A stretch of 64,000 nt of DNA from Amorphophallus konjac (lineage: Eukaryota > Streptophyta > Magnoliopsida > Alismatales > Araceae): NCBI GenBank assembly GCA_022559845.1, contig CM040121.1, positions 508,752,566-508,816,565 on the forward strand, written 5' to 3'. The translations under genes were made by a program, and so were the position numbers. Of the stretch, positions 45,050 to 55,950 are shown in pieces. The notes beneath the pieces are model-generated. The model saw only the letters and a list, made by a program, of their open reading frames with translations, did no database searches and was not told the DNA's origin. Numbering within the stretch: position 1 is the stretch's first letter; each line of letters starts with the position of its first letter.

Positions 45050-46875
45050 GCATGTCTATACATTGGCTGCTGCCTGCTCACACGATCATTTAAGTCCATA
45101 CATTGCTTCTAGCATGCACACACACACCCAAGTATATACACTACTGCATGCTCACTGCATTTGATGTCCTGTCTGCACATTGCTTAAGTCTGTACAGAGT
45201 TAACATTGTCTCGCATACAAATTCACTTCCAAGTCTATACATTCTTGCATATTGTGCTTCACGCTTTGTTCAAGTCTATACACCCTGTTGCATATTGAAC
45301 GTGAAGTCTATACATCATCCAGAGCCTTGTTACATTGTGTGCCAAAGTCTATACACTACCAGCATACAAGTTCAAAGTCTCTGCATTGAAGTCTGTACAT
45401 TGGCCATGTCTGTACATAGTCTTTTGCATTCCTTCATATGAAGTCTATACACTGCATTGTTAAGTCCTCACATCAGTTTCCAAGTCTGTACAGCCCAAGT
45501 CTGTACATCCATCGTCTCATGCAGTGTCTCATCCAAAGTCTGACATCCACATGTAGGCAAAGTCTGCACACTGCCAAAGTCTGAACATCCACCATCTCTT
45601 TCAGCGTCTCACACTTGCAAGTCTATACATTGCCTTTGGGCATTCAAGTCTATACATTGGCAGCATTGTGCAAGTCTATACATTGGCAGTGTGTCTGTAT
45701 TTCAAGCCATTCGTCAAGTCTATACATTCCCAGCCTTTACCTACGTTCAGAACCCCAAGTCGATACATTGGTCGGTGGCAAGTATGTACAGTGCACTGTT
45801 TCAGTCACGCAAGTCTGTACAGAGTTCAAAGTCAACACATTGTTCATTCAGCATCTTCAAATCTATACATTGGTCGGTGGCAAGTCTGTACATTGCACTG
45901 TTTCAGGCATTCCTGTGCAAAGTCTGAACATTGTATCTTTGCCTACGTTCAAGTCTGTACATTGTCCCCATGTTCACTTGCCTTAAAGTCTATACATCGT
46001 AGGGCTTCGAGTCTTCAAAGTCTGTACATCCTTCAAGGGGCCAAGTCTATACATCGTTTGCTTAACTTCAGCCTTTGCATCGTTAAGCCTATACAGTGGC
46101 ATTTGCATTGAAGTCTATACACTGTTCTTCACAGCAACTCTGTACATGGTCTTGGCATGTGCATTCATAAAGTCTATACAACGCTCAAAGTCAGTACAAC
46201 ATGCTTTGTCGTTCAAAGTACAAAGTCTATACATAGCAGTGTTCAAGCTTTCAAAAGTCTGTACATTCCCTTCTGTAATGTTCATGCATCGATTGTCAAG
46301 TCTGTACAGCGTTCGCTTAAAGTCCATACAGCAGTGTCTATACATTGGCTTGCTTCTTCATGCATTTGCTAGTCTCTACAGCAACTAAGTTTATACATTG
46401 TGTTGCATCGCATGCATTACCTAATGTCTATACATTACGTCCCACAGCATGCATCGAAGTCTATACATTGTTGACAGCCTACACTGCATGCCACTTTAAG
46501 TCTGTACATCCATATGTGCATTGTGCATTGTTCAAGCCAAAGTCTGTACATTGATATGTTGCTTTGATGCCGTAGCCAAGTCTATACACTCGCTGGTGTG
46601 CATATGCAAAGTCTGAACATTGCCACATGCATTACCTTGGGCAAAGTCCATACATGGTCAGGCAGCCTGTCGCAGCAAGTCTATACATCGACTGGCAGTC
46701 TTCAGCAAAGTCTGAACATTGCATCATTGTGCATGCATTGTTTTCATCAAGCCTATACACTGCATCATATGCATTCTACAGCATGTGTTATCAAGTCTAT
46801 ACACTCGTCCTCCTTCACACGACTAACTCAGTACATCCATTGTCTTGCCTGCTGAATAAAGTCTGTACACTGTCT
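45050..46875 (+). repeat. Dispersed GTCTRTACATTG motif array (5' LTR)
   Basis: By eye close to sixty copies of AAGTCTATACATTG or variants (GTCTGTACATTG, GTCTGAACATTG, GTCCATACA) lie in one orientation across 1.8 kb. They are separated by unrelated spacers of roughly 10-40 bp, so only the short motif is conserved. The mean spacing is about 30 bp but irregular. Open frames across it contain recurrent SIH and VYTL residues that merely translate the motif. Confidence 0.95.
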
Positions 46876-46929
46876 TCACCTGATATTGTTCATCGACTGA
46901 ACTTTTAATTAATCTTGCAGGTGTCTGGG

Positions 46930-46988
46930 CACGTGATCCGAGGTTGGCACCTGGCACGTGATCCAAGGAGCTGAGATGCTGACACGTG
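46930..46988 (+). promoter_or_regulatory. Three G-boxes upstream of the LTR TATA box
   Basis: CACGTG at 46930, 46955 and 46983. The last lies in GACACGTGGCAG, an ABRE-type context. They sit 55-110 bp upstream of the TATA box and recur in the 3' LTR at 54901, 54926 and 54954. In plants such boxes bind bZIP and bHLH factors, including abscisic-acid-response factors. Confidence 0.7.
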
Positions 46989-47041
46989 GCAGAGTCAATT
47001 GGGCGGGAGATGTGGAAGACACATGCCCTAGTTGCTGCTGC

Positions 47042-47050
47042 TATATATAT
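47042..47050 (+). promoter_or_regulatory. LTR TATA box
   Basis: CTATATATATG, followed within 40 bp by a GA-rich leader. Transcription of the element probably starts near 47075. The same box is at 55013-55021 in the 3' LTR. Confidence 0.65.
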
Positions 47051-47975
47051 GAAGTTTCTTCATCTGTAGAAGACTATCAAGAAGGAAGAGGGCTGATCGA
47101 GACTGTGAGTGAAGAAAGAAGAGTGCAGCAGAAGAAAAAGAGAAAGAGAGAGCTCATGAGGATTGAGAGAAGAAGAGAAGAGAGTGAGAGAAAGAAGCAG
47201 AGAAGTAAAAGAAGAGTAAGAAGAAGAGAGATCAAGAGATAAGAAGCTTCATCAGCAGATCAGTTCATACTGGACCGTGGATCATATCCAGGCCAGTCAG
47301 CTCCTGCGAGAGCCAAATTATGATTTCGCTTTACAACTTTCTGTTTGCTGTGATTATTTTCATTTCTTATTTTTTTTCTTTTGTTACTCTGGTTATCTTT
47401 GTTCTTCCGATTCTCTGGATAGAGGTCGGGTCACTCCTGGTCTGGAGGAAGAGAGGTCTGTGACCTCTGGTTTGCTGGTGACGGGGAGTAACTGGTGGGT
47501 TCCCTCCTAGTGTGGAAGAAGAGAGACCTCGGTCTCTGGTTTGCTAGTAGCTGGGAGTCACTAGTGGTTCCCTCCGGTTGGGAGGAAGAGGGGAGGTTGT
47601 TCCCATGGTCAAGCTGTTTGGCAGCAAGTGTTCGCAGACTGAGTCTGCTGGTTCTAGCATTAGCTAGTGAAGCCTCACTCCGGTTTGGAGTGAGGGGTGG
47701 ATGTAGGTCTTGGTGACAAAACCACCTAAAAATCTTATGTGCAGTGTGGTTGTGTTTTTGCTCCTTGTCTTCTACCTCCTTCACAGGTTGCCTTAGCATT
47801 CTCGTTTCTATCTGTGCTGCTTCCGCTAGCTGATAGTTTAGGCGCGCCTTATATATTTGCTCTATTGTTTAAGCCATCTGTTGTTTAATTTTGCAATATT
47901 GTTTGAGCAAAAAGTTTTTTAAGGGTTGGATTCATTCACCCCCCCCTCTGAATCCATCGCACCGATCCTATCAAT

Positions 47976-47987
47976 TGGTATCAGAGC
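47976..47987 (+). promoter_or_regulatory. Primer-binding site (initiator tRNA-Met) of the gag-only Sirevirus
   Basis: TGGTATCAGAGC two bases after the 5' LTR. Confidence 0.95.
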
Positions 47988-48096
47988 GGTGTCTGCATAG
48001 AAGGTCCAGCGACCTGCAGATCCGATCTTGCAGTCTTCGGTGCTAATTTACCTTTGGTGCATCAATATTCCTGTTGCATTTAATCTGATTATTTCC

Positions 48097-50430
48097 ATGG
48101 GTGATCCACCAGTTTTCAACGGCTCCAATTTTAATGTATGGTTTGTCAGTCTAAAAAATTATGCTATATCAGTTAATCCTGATCTGTGGAAGTTAATTTC
48201 ACACGGTCCTCATAAATTACCAAAGAAAAAGTCCAAATGGACTGACAGTCACAGATCAATGTATGAAGAGAATCAGATAGCTATGAATCTAATGAAGGCA
48301 GCTACTGATAAGGCTTTACATTCCTGCTTTCATGATTGCAGCTCTGCTAAAGACATTCTAGATATGCTGAAGCGAGCTCAGAAGAGAAGTGAGGACAGCT
48401 GCATGATGGCTAACAGAAGCAATCAAAGTGGCAGCCAAAATTAAGAAGAAGATGATGAAGAGATAAACCCTTTCGAGAATTTCTCTTTGGATGATTGGGA
48501 AAATGCATATGCTGAATTGCTTGAATCTCACAAACATTTAAGAAAACAGTATAAAAAATTGAAAAAGGGTACTGGGTTAGATAGTTCAAGCTCTCCATGT
48601 GAAAATTATTCTAATATCAAGCAATCCCATGATGCCTACTTGTCTGATATCCATATGCATGAAAATCAGAATGGAAAATTGAAGAAGGAACTTGAATGTG
48701 CTTGCTCTGAACTAAGTAGGGTAGAATATGAAAATGACTCTCTAAAACAATCTGTTAAAGAAAATGAAGAAAAATTTGGGAAACTTGAGCAAGAGAAGAA
48801 CTTGTTTGCTGAAAAATTTAATGTCATAAAATCTGTAAATATAGAATTACAGAAAGATTTTGAAAAACAACAAAAAGAATTGAAGGAGTTTGAAGCTGGG
48901 AGAGAAAGCAAGGTTAACTCAGAAGATCATACTTTAATAAATGAGTTAATTCAAAATGATAAGCTTAAGGAAGAAAATGAGAAGTTAAAACTGCTGAACT
49001 CTACTATGTCTGAGAGACTTCTAGCCTTAGAAAGAGGAAAAACTATTTGTGTTGAAGATTCTTAAAAACTGAGCAATCTGGAACAAGAGATTGAAGAATA
49101 TAAAATAGCCAACAAGGTTTTGAATGAAGCTGTCAATTGCAGTGAACAAGAGACTGCAAGTTATGAGTTACACATTACCTCCCTTGAAAATGAAATCCAA
49201 GACTTGAGGAACTCTTTGTCTAAGTTTGTGAGTGGGCAAGAAAACCTAGACAAGCTACTAGGTGTAAAAGTCAATGTCAAAAAGGAAGGGTTGGGCTACA
49301 ATAATCTAAATAAAAAGGCTTTTCAGAACAAGCTGATGACTTCATTTGTAAAAGCTTCAAGTGTAGCTACCACATCACAGAACAAGCAGCCCACTGTTCA
49401 GAAAACCCAAAAACAAATTGAAACATCGAAAAAGGATGATAACATGAAGAAAAAGGCAACACTCAAGTATGTGGAAAAAGTGCATGCTGTACATCAAAAG
49501 AACAAAAAGGTTCCTGCCACTTCACTGCATGATGTTCAAAAATCATTTACGCACACACATACACATGCATACAAACAGAAAACTTCATGCCATTACTGTC
49601 ATAGATTCGGTCATTTGATGCATGAATGTAAATTGATGGAGAAGGATGATAGGAATGCTAGGAAATTTCATGATAAAAATCCTTCACCTCAGAAAAAGAA
49701 AACTGAATGCTTTCACTGTGACAAATTTGGTCATAAGGCATTTGAATGTTGGCATGCTCAGGGTAGAAAGTTTAATTCTAAAACTATCAATCTCCCTGCA
49801 GACAGAAATGATTATGATAGGAATAAATTTATTGTAAATAGAAAATATTCTGCTTGTTTCAATTGTGGCAAGATGGGCCACATTGCAGCTCATTGCTGGC
49901 ATGTTAAGGGGAAGAAATTTCATTCTGAGTTTGTTAATTTCCATGACAATAAAAATGTTTTTGAAAGGAAAACTCTTGCATGTCTTGAGTGTGGTAAGGT
50001 AGGCCACAGAGCTAGAGATTGTTGGCATGCTCAGAAGAACTATGTTAACCCCTATGTTATCAAATTCTATGCCAGAAAATCTGTGAGTTTTTCATACTAT
50101 AACTGTGGAAAGCCAGGTCACAGGGCTGTAACCTGTTGGCTGGCAGGATATCAAAACCAAACTGGTTTTGGTAAATAGAATTTTTATTCTATTAACAAAA
50201 AATTTCATGCATATGCACATAGAATTCATGCTAATAAGAATGTGCATAAATCAAATCAGAAATCTGCTACTTCTTGCCATCATTATGGCAAATCTGGACA
50301 TTTGATGGATGGTTATCCTCTGATGAAATTTAATGATCATCAAGTTAAAAATATGCTGAGAAAACCTACTAGAAGTGATACTGTCATGTTAGGACCCAAG
50401 ACTTCTTGGGTGCCTATTTGTGCAAAATAG
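48097..50430 (+). pseudogene. Gag with six zinc-knuckle modules, three in-frame stops
   Basis: A single frame of 777 codons from the ATG at 48097 (CCATGG context) with stops at 48442, 49063 and 50176. The N-terminus (PPVFNGSNFNVWFVSLKN) is copia Gag. Most of the UBN2 core and the usual first knuckle are missing after SAKDILDML. Then DDWENAY and a long coiled coil match the full Sirevirus, as does ENLDKLLGVKVNVKKEGLGY. CCHC knuckles follow at 49588, 49708, 49855 and 49981. Degenerate ones lie at 50095 (first Cys is Tyr) and 50275 (two Cys are Tyr). The frame ends at SWVP, the motif that precedes protease in the full element. Knuckles bind nucleic acid. Confidence 0.85.
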
Positions 50431-52760
50431 TTTGCTAACTTGCAGGTGTGCCTTGGAAGCTGATTAATAAAGAGGGGATTAATCCAAGGCACTCAAGAAT
50501 GAAAACCCCTTCTTGAACTTTTCAGGTAAATTTCTTACATTTCCTGTTTTTGGTTTTACTGCATAGCACATTAAATCTGTTTTTGCATATTCATTCATCA
50601 TCTGCCATTTGCATTATTTTCTGATCATGCACTTGCTGAGTGTTCTGTGCATATATGAGCTTAAAGGGTTGTCTGCATCTGATGCATACATATGCTAATT
50701 GCAGTTGTTTGATAATTGTTGATATGCATAATCTCTGAAAACAAATTGCAACTTCTGAAAATCTGAACTGCATATGAATGTTATTTGAAATCTATCTGTT
50801 GCATAGCTCACTGAGAATCTGTATTGCATGTAGGACTGCATGTTGAATTATCATGATTGACCACTATGGTATATTAAATAGTAAGCTACTAAAAGGTAGG
50901 GAAATCTATCTGGAGGTTCTTACTAAGTGTGAGATGGTCTTTCAGACCAGGTTCTCCGCCTAGTGCCATGGGTCATAGTGCTTGATAGGGAAGTCTGAAT
51001 GAGCATGAATCACAAATCCATATGTTCAGTTTTCATGGCAAACATTGCATGTTTTCAGGGGTAGTTAATTACATGTCTTTGCATACATGTAGTTAATAGC
51101 ATTACATTTCATTACATTGAAAAAGCCAAAAAGATTGACTGAATGCATATCGTGAGGGGGAGTCAATGCATTGCATGTAGGTTGTCAAATGCATACACTT
51201 GTCAGAATTCATTACATATCCTTCCTTATTGATTTTGTTGACAAACCTTGATCATATTCTGAAAACATTGAGCTTCAAAATCTCTTCTATCATTTGGTAT
51301 CAGAATTCTGTCAGTCTTTCATGAAGATTTGAATGGGGCTATCTCGATTATAAATCTGAAAACACTTGAACTAGGAATCTTCTATTATACGATTTTATGA
51401 ATGTCTGAAATAACTCATGTGGTTTAAGTTTAATGTATTCTTTGAGTTTGACTTTAAAATCTCTTAAAAATATCTGAAACATGTTTAATAAACTTTAACC
51501 ATCTGTTTCATGCTGTGTCTTGTAAAATCTTCTGAAATCTGCATTATTGAATACATGGCTTTATTTGGTTAAGTACATGAAATCATTATTGATTTGAAGC
51601 AAATAAGTTTTTCTGAAATGTCTAAAGGGTAAATTCTGTCAGAGCAATGACTTTGGTCACTGAGAAACACATGTCCAAAGGACTGTGTCATGAGGTGCCA
51701 TAGTTAACTCTGCTTAAGAATGAGTGTTAATCAGGCAGAGCAATGGCATGCACACTGAGAAATACAACTCACTCATCAAGAAATGATTTGTAGTGTGTCA
51801 TGATGTGTAAATGCTATCTCTGTTCATATAAGGCATGACTGTTAGTTACACTAAGTGCTTAGGGATATTGACGTCTGATCAACGTATATCCTCTAGTTAT
51901 AAGGTGTATACTGAACTAGAGTGCTCGTAAAATTTGTAGCATGAAAATTTGTTGAACAAATTGTAATATTTGAATATTGATGCAAAAATCAAATTGCTAC
52001 AACCCTAGACAAAATCATATGACTTCATTATTGCTTGATCTTAATACTAGTGCATGTAATTCCGAAAGAAGTCAATAAATTTGATTGTGTAAGAGAAAGG
52101 GAGGTTAATCAAGATATGTGTATGTGGGCTTGGTTCATTTTTATTAAACCATAGTTTTAGATATCAATACAGAATTTTATTGATAAACTTTGCATACATC
52201 ATGTTTAAACCATGCTGATCAATAAAATTCATTCATAAGCCCTTATAATGGAAGACTTTAAAAAATTATGTTTTAGATTTATGAGATTGATATCTCCTTG
52301 AAAATCTTGTTGAATTCCTTGTACTTGGAGCCTATTTGAAATTCTTTTCCTCACTGTCCTTGTTTCATCATGACCTGAACTTCTCCTTGATTGCCCATGT
52401 GGTCTCCTTCTCATTTAGTTCATAAGGTTCCATTTATTGAGGGGGAGCTTCCTTGTCATCTGAATCATGCAGCATGGAAATTCATAAAGGGGGAGAATTG
52501 TCTTGCATTCATATACTTAGGGGGAGTTCTTACATTTCTTGTTGCATCTGCATCTCTGCATTCATACCTGCTTAATTATTATGAGTCATATTACTCTTTG
52601 GGGAAGAATGTGCTTTCATGTAGTTAAAGGGAGAAATGTCATATCAATTGGTATCACATCTGCTTACTTTTCCTCTCTCTAACTAACGTCTTTTTGCTGA
52701 AGTCAAAGGGGGAGAATGTTTTTGACTTAAGTCTGTGTGACTCATAGTGTTGCCATCATC
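50431..52760 (+). other. 3' noncoding region of the gag-only Sirevirus
   Basis: No pol remnant was recognised. GGGGGAG tracts occur at 51156, 52441, 52489, 52520 and 52708, as in other Sireviruses. Short open frames (50591-50773, 52391-52627) have no domain. Confidence 0.75.
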
Positions 52761-52774
52761 AAAAAGTGGGAGAT
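52761..52774 (+). promoter_or_regulatory. Polypurine tract of the gag-only Sirevirus
   Basis: AAAAAGTGGGAGAT immediately precedes the 3' LTR. Confidence 0.85.
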
Positions 52775-55700
52775 TGTTGTGCCCCTATGGTCTTGATGAT
52801 TGGTTTTGATGATAGCAAACACTATAAGTCACCATATGCATGTGTGCATGAAAGACCGTGTTGATTCATTTAAGTGCATTCATATGTGTTCATGTATTTG
52901 TGAAGCATTCATATGTGTTCATGTATTTGTGAATGTGTGCTTGTGAATGGCATTCAGTTGTTCTGTCTGACATCTGGACAGAAGTGGGTCGACCCCCCTC
53001 TTAGATGGGTCGACCCCCCAAGATTCGCATGTCTATACATTGGCTGCTGCATGCTCACACGATCATTTAAGTCCATACATTGCTTCTAGCATGCACACAC
53101 ACACCCAAGTATATACACTGCTGCATGCTCACTGCATTTGATGTCCTGTCTGCACATTGCTTAAGTCTGTACAGAGTTAACATTATCTCGCACACAAATT
53201 CACTTCCAAGTCTATACATTCTTGCATATTGTGCTTCACGCTTTGTTCAAGTCTATACACCCTGTTGCATATTGAACGTGAAGTCTATACATCGTCCAGA
53301 GCCTTGTTACATTGTGTGCCAAAGTCTATACACTGCCAGCATACAAGTTCAAAGTCTCTGCATTGAAGTCTGTACATTGGCCATGTCTGTACAGAGTCTT
53401 TTGCATTCCTTCATATGAAGTCTATACACTGCATTGTTAAGTCCTCACATAGTTTTCCAAGTCTGTACAGCCCAAGTCTGTACATCCATCGTCTCATGCA
53501 GTGTCTCATCCAAAGTCTAGACATCCACATGTAGGCAAAGTCTGCACACTGCCAAAGTCTGAACATCCACCGTCTCTTTCAGCGTCTCACACTTGCAAGT
53601 CTATACATTTTTTTTGGGCATCCAAGTCTATACATTGGCAGCACTGTGAAAGTCTATACATTGGCAGCGTGTCTGTATTTCAAGCCATTTGTCAAGTGGA
53701 TACATTCCCAGCCTTTACCTACGTTCAAAACCCCAAGTCGATACATTGGTCGGTGGCAAGTATGTACAGTGCACTGTTTCAGTCACGCAAGTCTGTACAG
53801 AGTTCAAAGTCTACACATTATTCATTCAGCATCTTCAAGTCTATACATTGTTCGATGGCAAGTCTGTATATTGCACTGTTTCAGGCATTCCTGTGTAAAG
53901 TCTGAACATTATATCTTTGCCTACGTTCAAGTCTGTACATTGTCCCCTTGTTCACTTGCCTTAAAGTCTATACATCGTAGGGCTTCGAGTCTTCAAAGTC
54001 TGTACATCCTTCAAGGGGCCAAGTCTATACATCGTTTGCTTAACTTCAGCCTTTGCATCGTTAAGTCTATATAGTGGAATTTGCATTGAAGTCTATACAC
54101 TGTTCTTCACAGCAACTCTGTACATGGTCTTGGCATGTGCATTCATAAAATCTATACATCGCTCAAAGTCAGTACAGCATGCTTTGTCGTTCAAAGTACA
54201 AAGTCTATACATAGCAGTGTTCAAGCTTTCAAAAGTCTATACATTCCCTTCTGTAATGTTCATGCATCGATTGTCAAGTCTGTACAGCGTTCGCTTAAAG
54301 TCCATACAGCAGTGTCTATACATTGGCTTGCTTCTTCATGCATTTGCTAGTCTCTACAACAACTAAGTTTATACATTGTGTTGCATCGCATGCATTACCT
54401 AATGTCTATACATTGCGTCCCACAGCATGCATCGAAGTCTATACATTGTTGACAGCCTGCACTGCATGCCACTTTAAGTCTGTACATCCATATGTGCATT
54501 GTTCAAGCCAAAGTCTGTACATTGATATGTTGCTTTGATGCCGTAGCCAAGTCTATACACTCGTTGGTGTGCATATGCAAAGTCTGAACATTGCCACATG
54601 CATTACCTTTGGCAAAGTCCATACATGGTCAGGCAGCCTGTCGCAACAAGTCTATACATCGACTGGCAGTCTTCAGCAAAGTCTGAACATTGCATCATTG
54701 TGCATGCATTGTTTTCATCAAGCCTATACACTGCATCATATGCATTCTACAGCATGTGTTATCAAGTCTATACACTCGTCCTCCTTCATACGACTAACTC
54801 AGTACATCCATTGTCTTGCCTGCTGAATAAAATCTGTACACTGTCTTCAGTTGATATTGTTCATCGACTGAACTTTTAATTAATCTTGCAGGTGTCTGGG
54901 CACGTGATCCGAAGTTGGCACCTGGCACGTGATCCAAGGAGCTGAGATGCTGACACGTGGCAGAGTCAATTGGGCGGGAGATGTGGAAGACACACGCCCT
55001 AGTTGCTGTTGCTATATATATGAAGTTTCTTCATCTGTAGAAGACTATCAAGAAGGAAGAGGGCTGATCGAGACTGTGAGTGAAGAAAGAAGAGTGCAGC
55101 AGAAGAAAAAGAGAAAGAGAGAGAGCTCGTGAGGATTGAGAGAAGAAGAGAAGACAGTGAGAGAAAGAAGCAGAGAAGTAAAAGAAGAGTAAGAAGAAGA
55201 GAGATCGAGAGATAAGAAGCTTCATCAGCAGATCAGTTCATATTGGACCGTGGATCATATCCAGGCCAGTTAGCTCCTGCGAGAGCCAAATTATGATTTC
55301 ACTTTACGGCTTTCTGTTTGCTGTGATTATTTTCATTTCTTGTTTTTTTTCCTTTTGTTACTATGTTTATCTTTGTTCTTCCGATTCTCTGGATAGAGGT
55401 CAGGTCCCTCCTGGTCTGGAGGAAGAGAGGTCTGTGACCTCTGGTTTGCTGGTGACGGGGAGTCACTGGTGGGTTCCCTCCTGGTGTGGAGGAAGAGAGA
55501 CCTCGGTCTCTGGTTTGCTAGTGGCTGGGAGTCACTAGTGGTTCCCTCCGGTTGGGAGGAAGAGGGGAGGTTGTTCCCATGGTCAAGCTGTTTGGCAGCA
55601 AGTGTTCGCAGACTGAGTCTACTGGTTCTAGCATTAGCTAGTGAAGTCTCACTCCGATTTGGAGTGAGGGGTGGATGTAGGTCTTGGTGACCGAACAACC

Positions 55701-55945
55701 TAAAAATCTTACGTGCAGTGCGGTTGTGTTTTTGCTCCTTGTCTTCTACCTCCTTCACAAGTTGCCTTAGCATTCTCGTTTCTATCTGTGCTGCTTCCGC
55801 TAGCTGATAGTTTAGGCGCGCCTTATATATTTGCTCTATTGTTTAAGCCATCTGTGTTTTAATTTTGCAATATTGTTTGAGCAAAAAGTTTTTTAGGGTG
55901 GGATTCATTCACCCCCCCTCTGAATCCATCGCACCGATCCTATCA
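52775..55945 (+). repeat. 3' LTR of the gag-only Sirevirus
   Basis: 3,171 bp. It repeats the motif array (about 53028-54845), G-boxes (54901, 54926, 54954), TATA box (55013) and GA-rich leader of the 5' LTR with few differences. Confidence 0.95.
53028..54845 (+). repeat. Dispersed GTCTRTACATTG motif array (3' LTR)
   Basis: Same array as at 45050-46875, nearly copy for copy. A few motif copies have point changes between the two LTRs. Confidence 0.95.
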
Positions 55946-55950
55946 GATGA

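Larger units (their letters stand above)
44797..47973 (+). repeat. 5' LTR of the gag-only Sirevirus
   Basis: Unusually long for a copia element. It contains two GGTCGACC palindromes (45009 and 45030), the GTCTRTACATTG motif array (45050-46875), three G-boxes, a TATA box, a GA-rich leader and a short tandem repeat of about 70 bp near 47410-47600 (GTCTCTGGTTTGCT type). Confidence 0.95.
44797..55945 (+). mobile_element. Sirevirus with gag but no pol (non-autonomous)
   Basis: LTRs of 3,177 bp (44797-47973) and 3,171 bp (52775-55945) begin TGTTGTGCCCCTATGG and end GATCCTATCA. Inside are an initiator tRNA-Met primer-binding site, a gag reading frame with six zinc knuckles, and then 2.3 kb of noncoding DNA with repeated GGGGGAG tracts and a polypurine tract. 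Protease, integrase, RT and RNase H are absent. The LTR starts differ by one base in about 100, the smallest divergence among the insertions, so it is probably the youngest. It interrupts the Tat gag-protease frame in phase (11,154 bp including target copy). Confidence 0.95.

Noticed and set aside
45050..46875. CRISPR-like array of short repeats with unique spacers
   Set aside because: The repeat is too short and variable, spacer lengths are irregular, it lies inside a plant LTR and is duplicated in the other LTR, and no cas genes occur.
45103..46908. Many plus-strand open frames with recurrent SIH or VYTL residues
   Set aside because: They translate the GTCTRTACATTG array. Present again in the 3' LTR.
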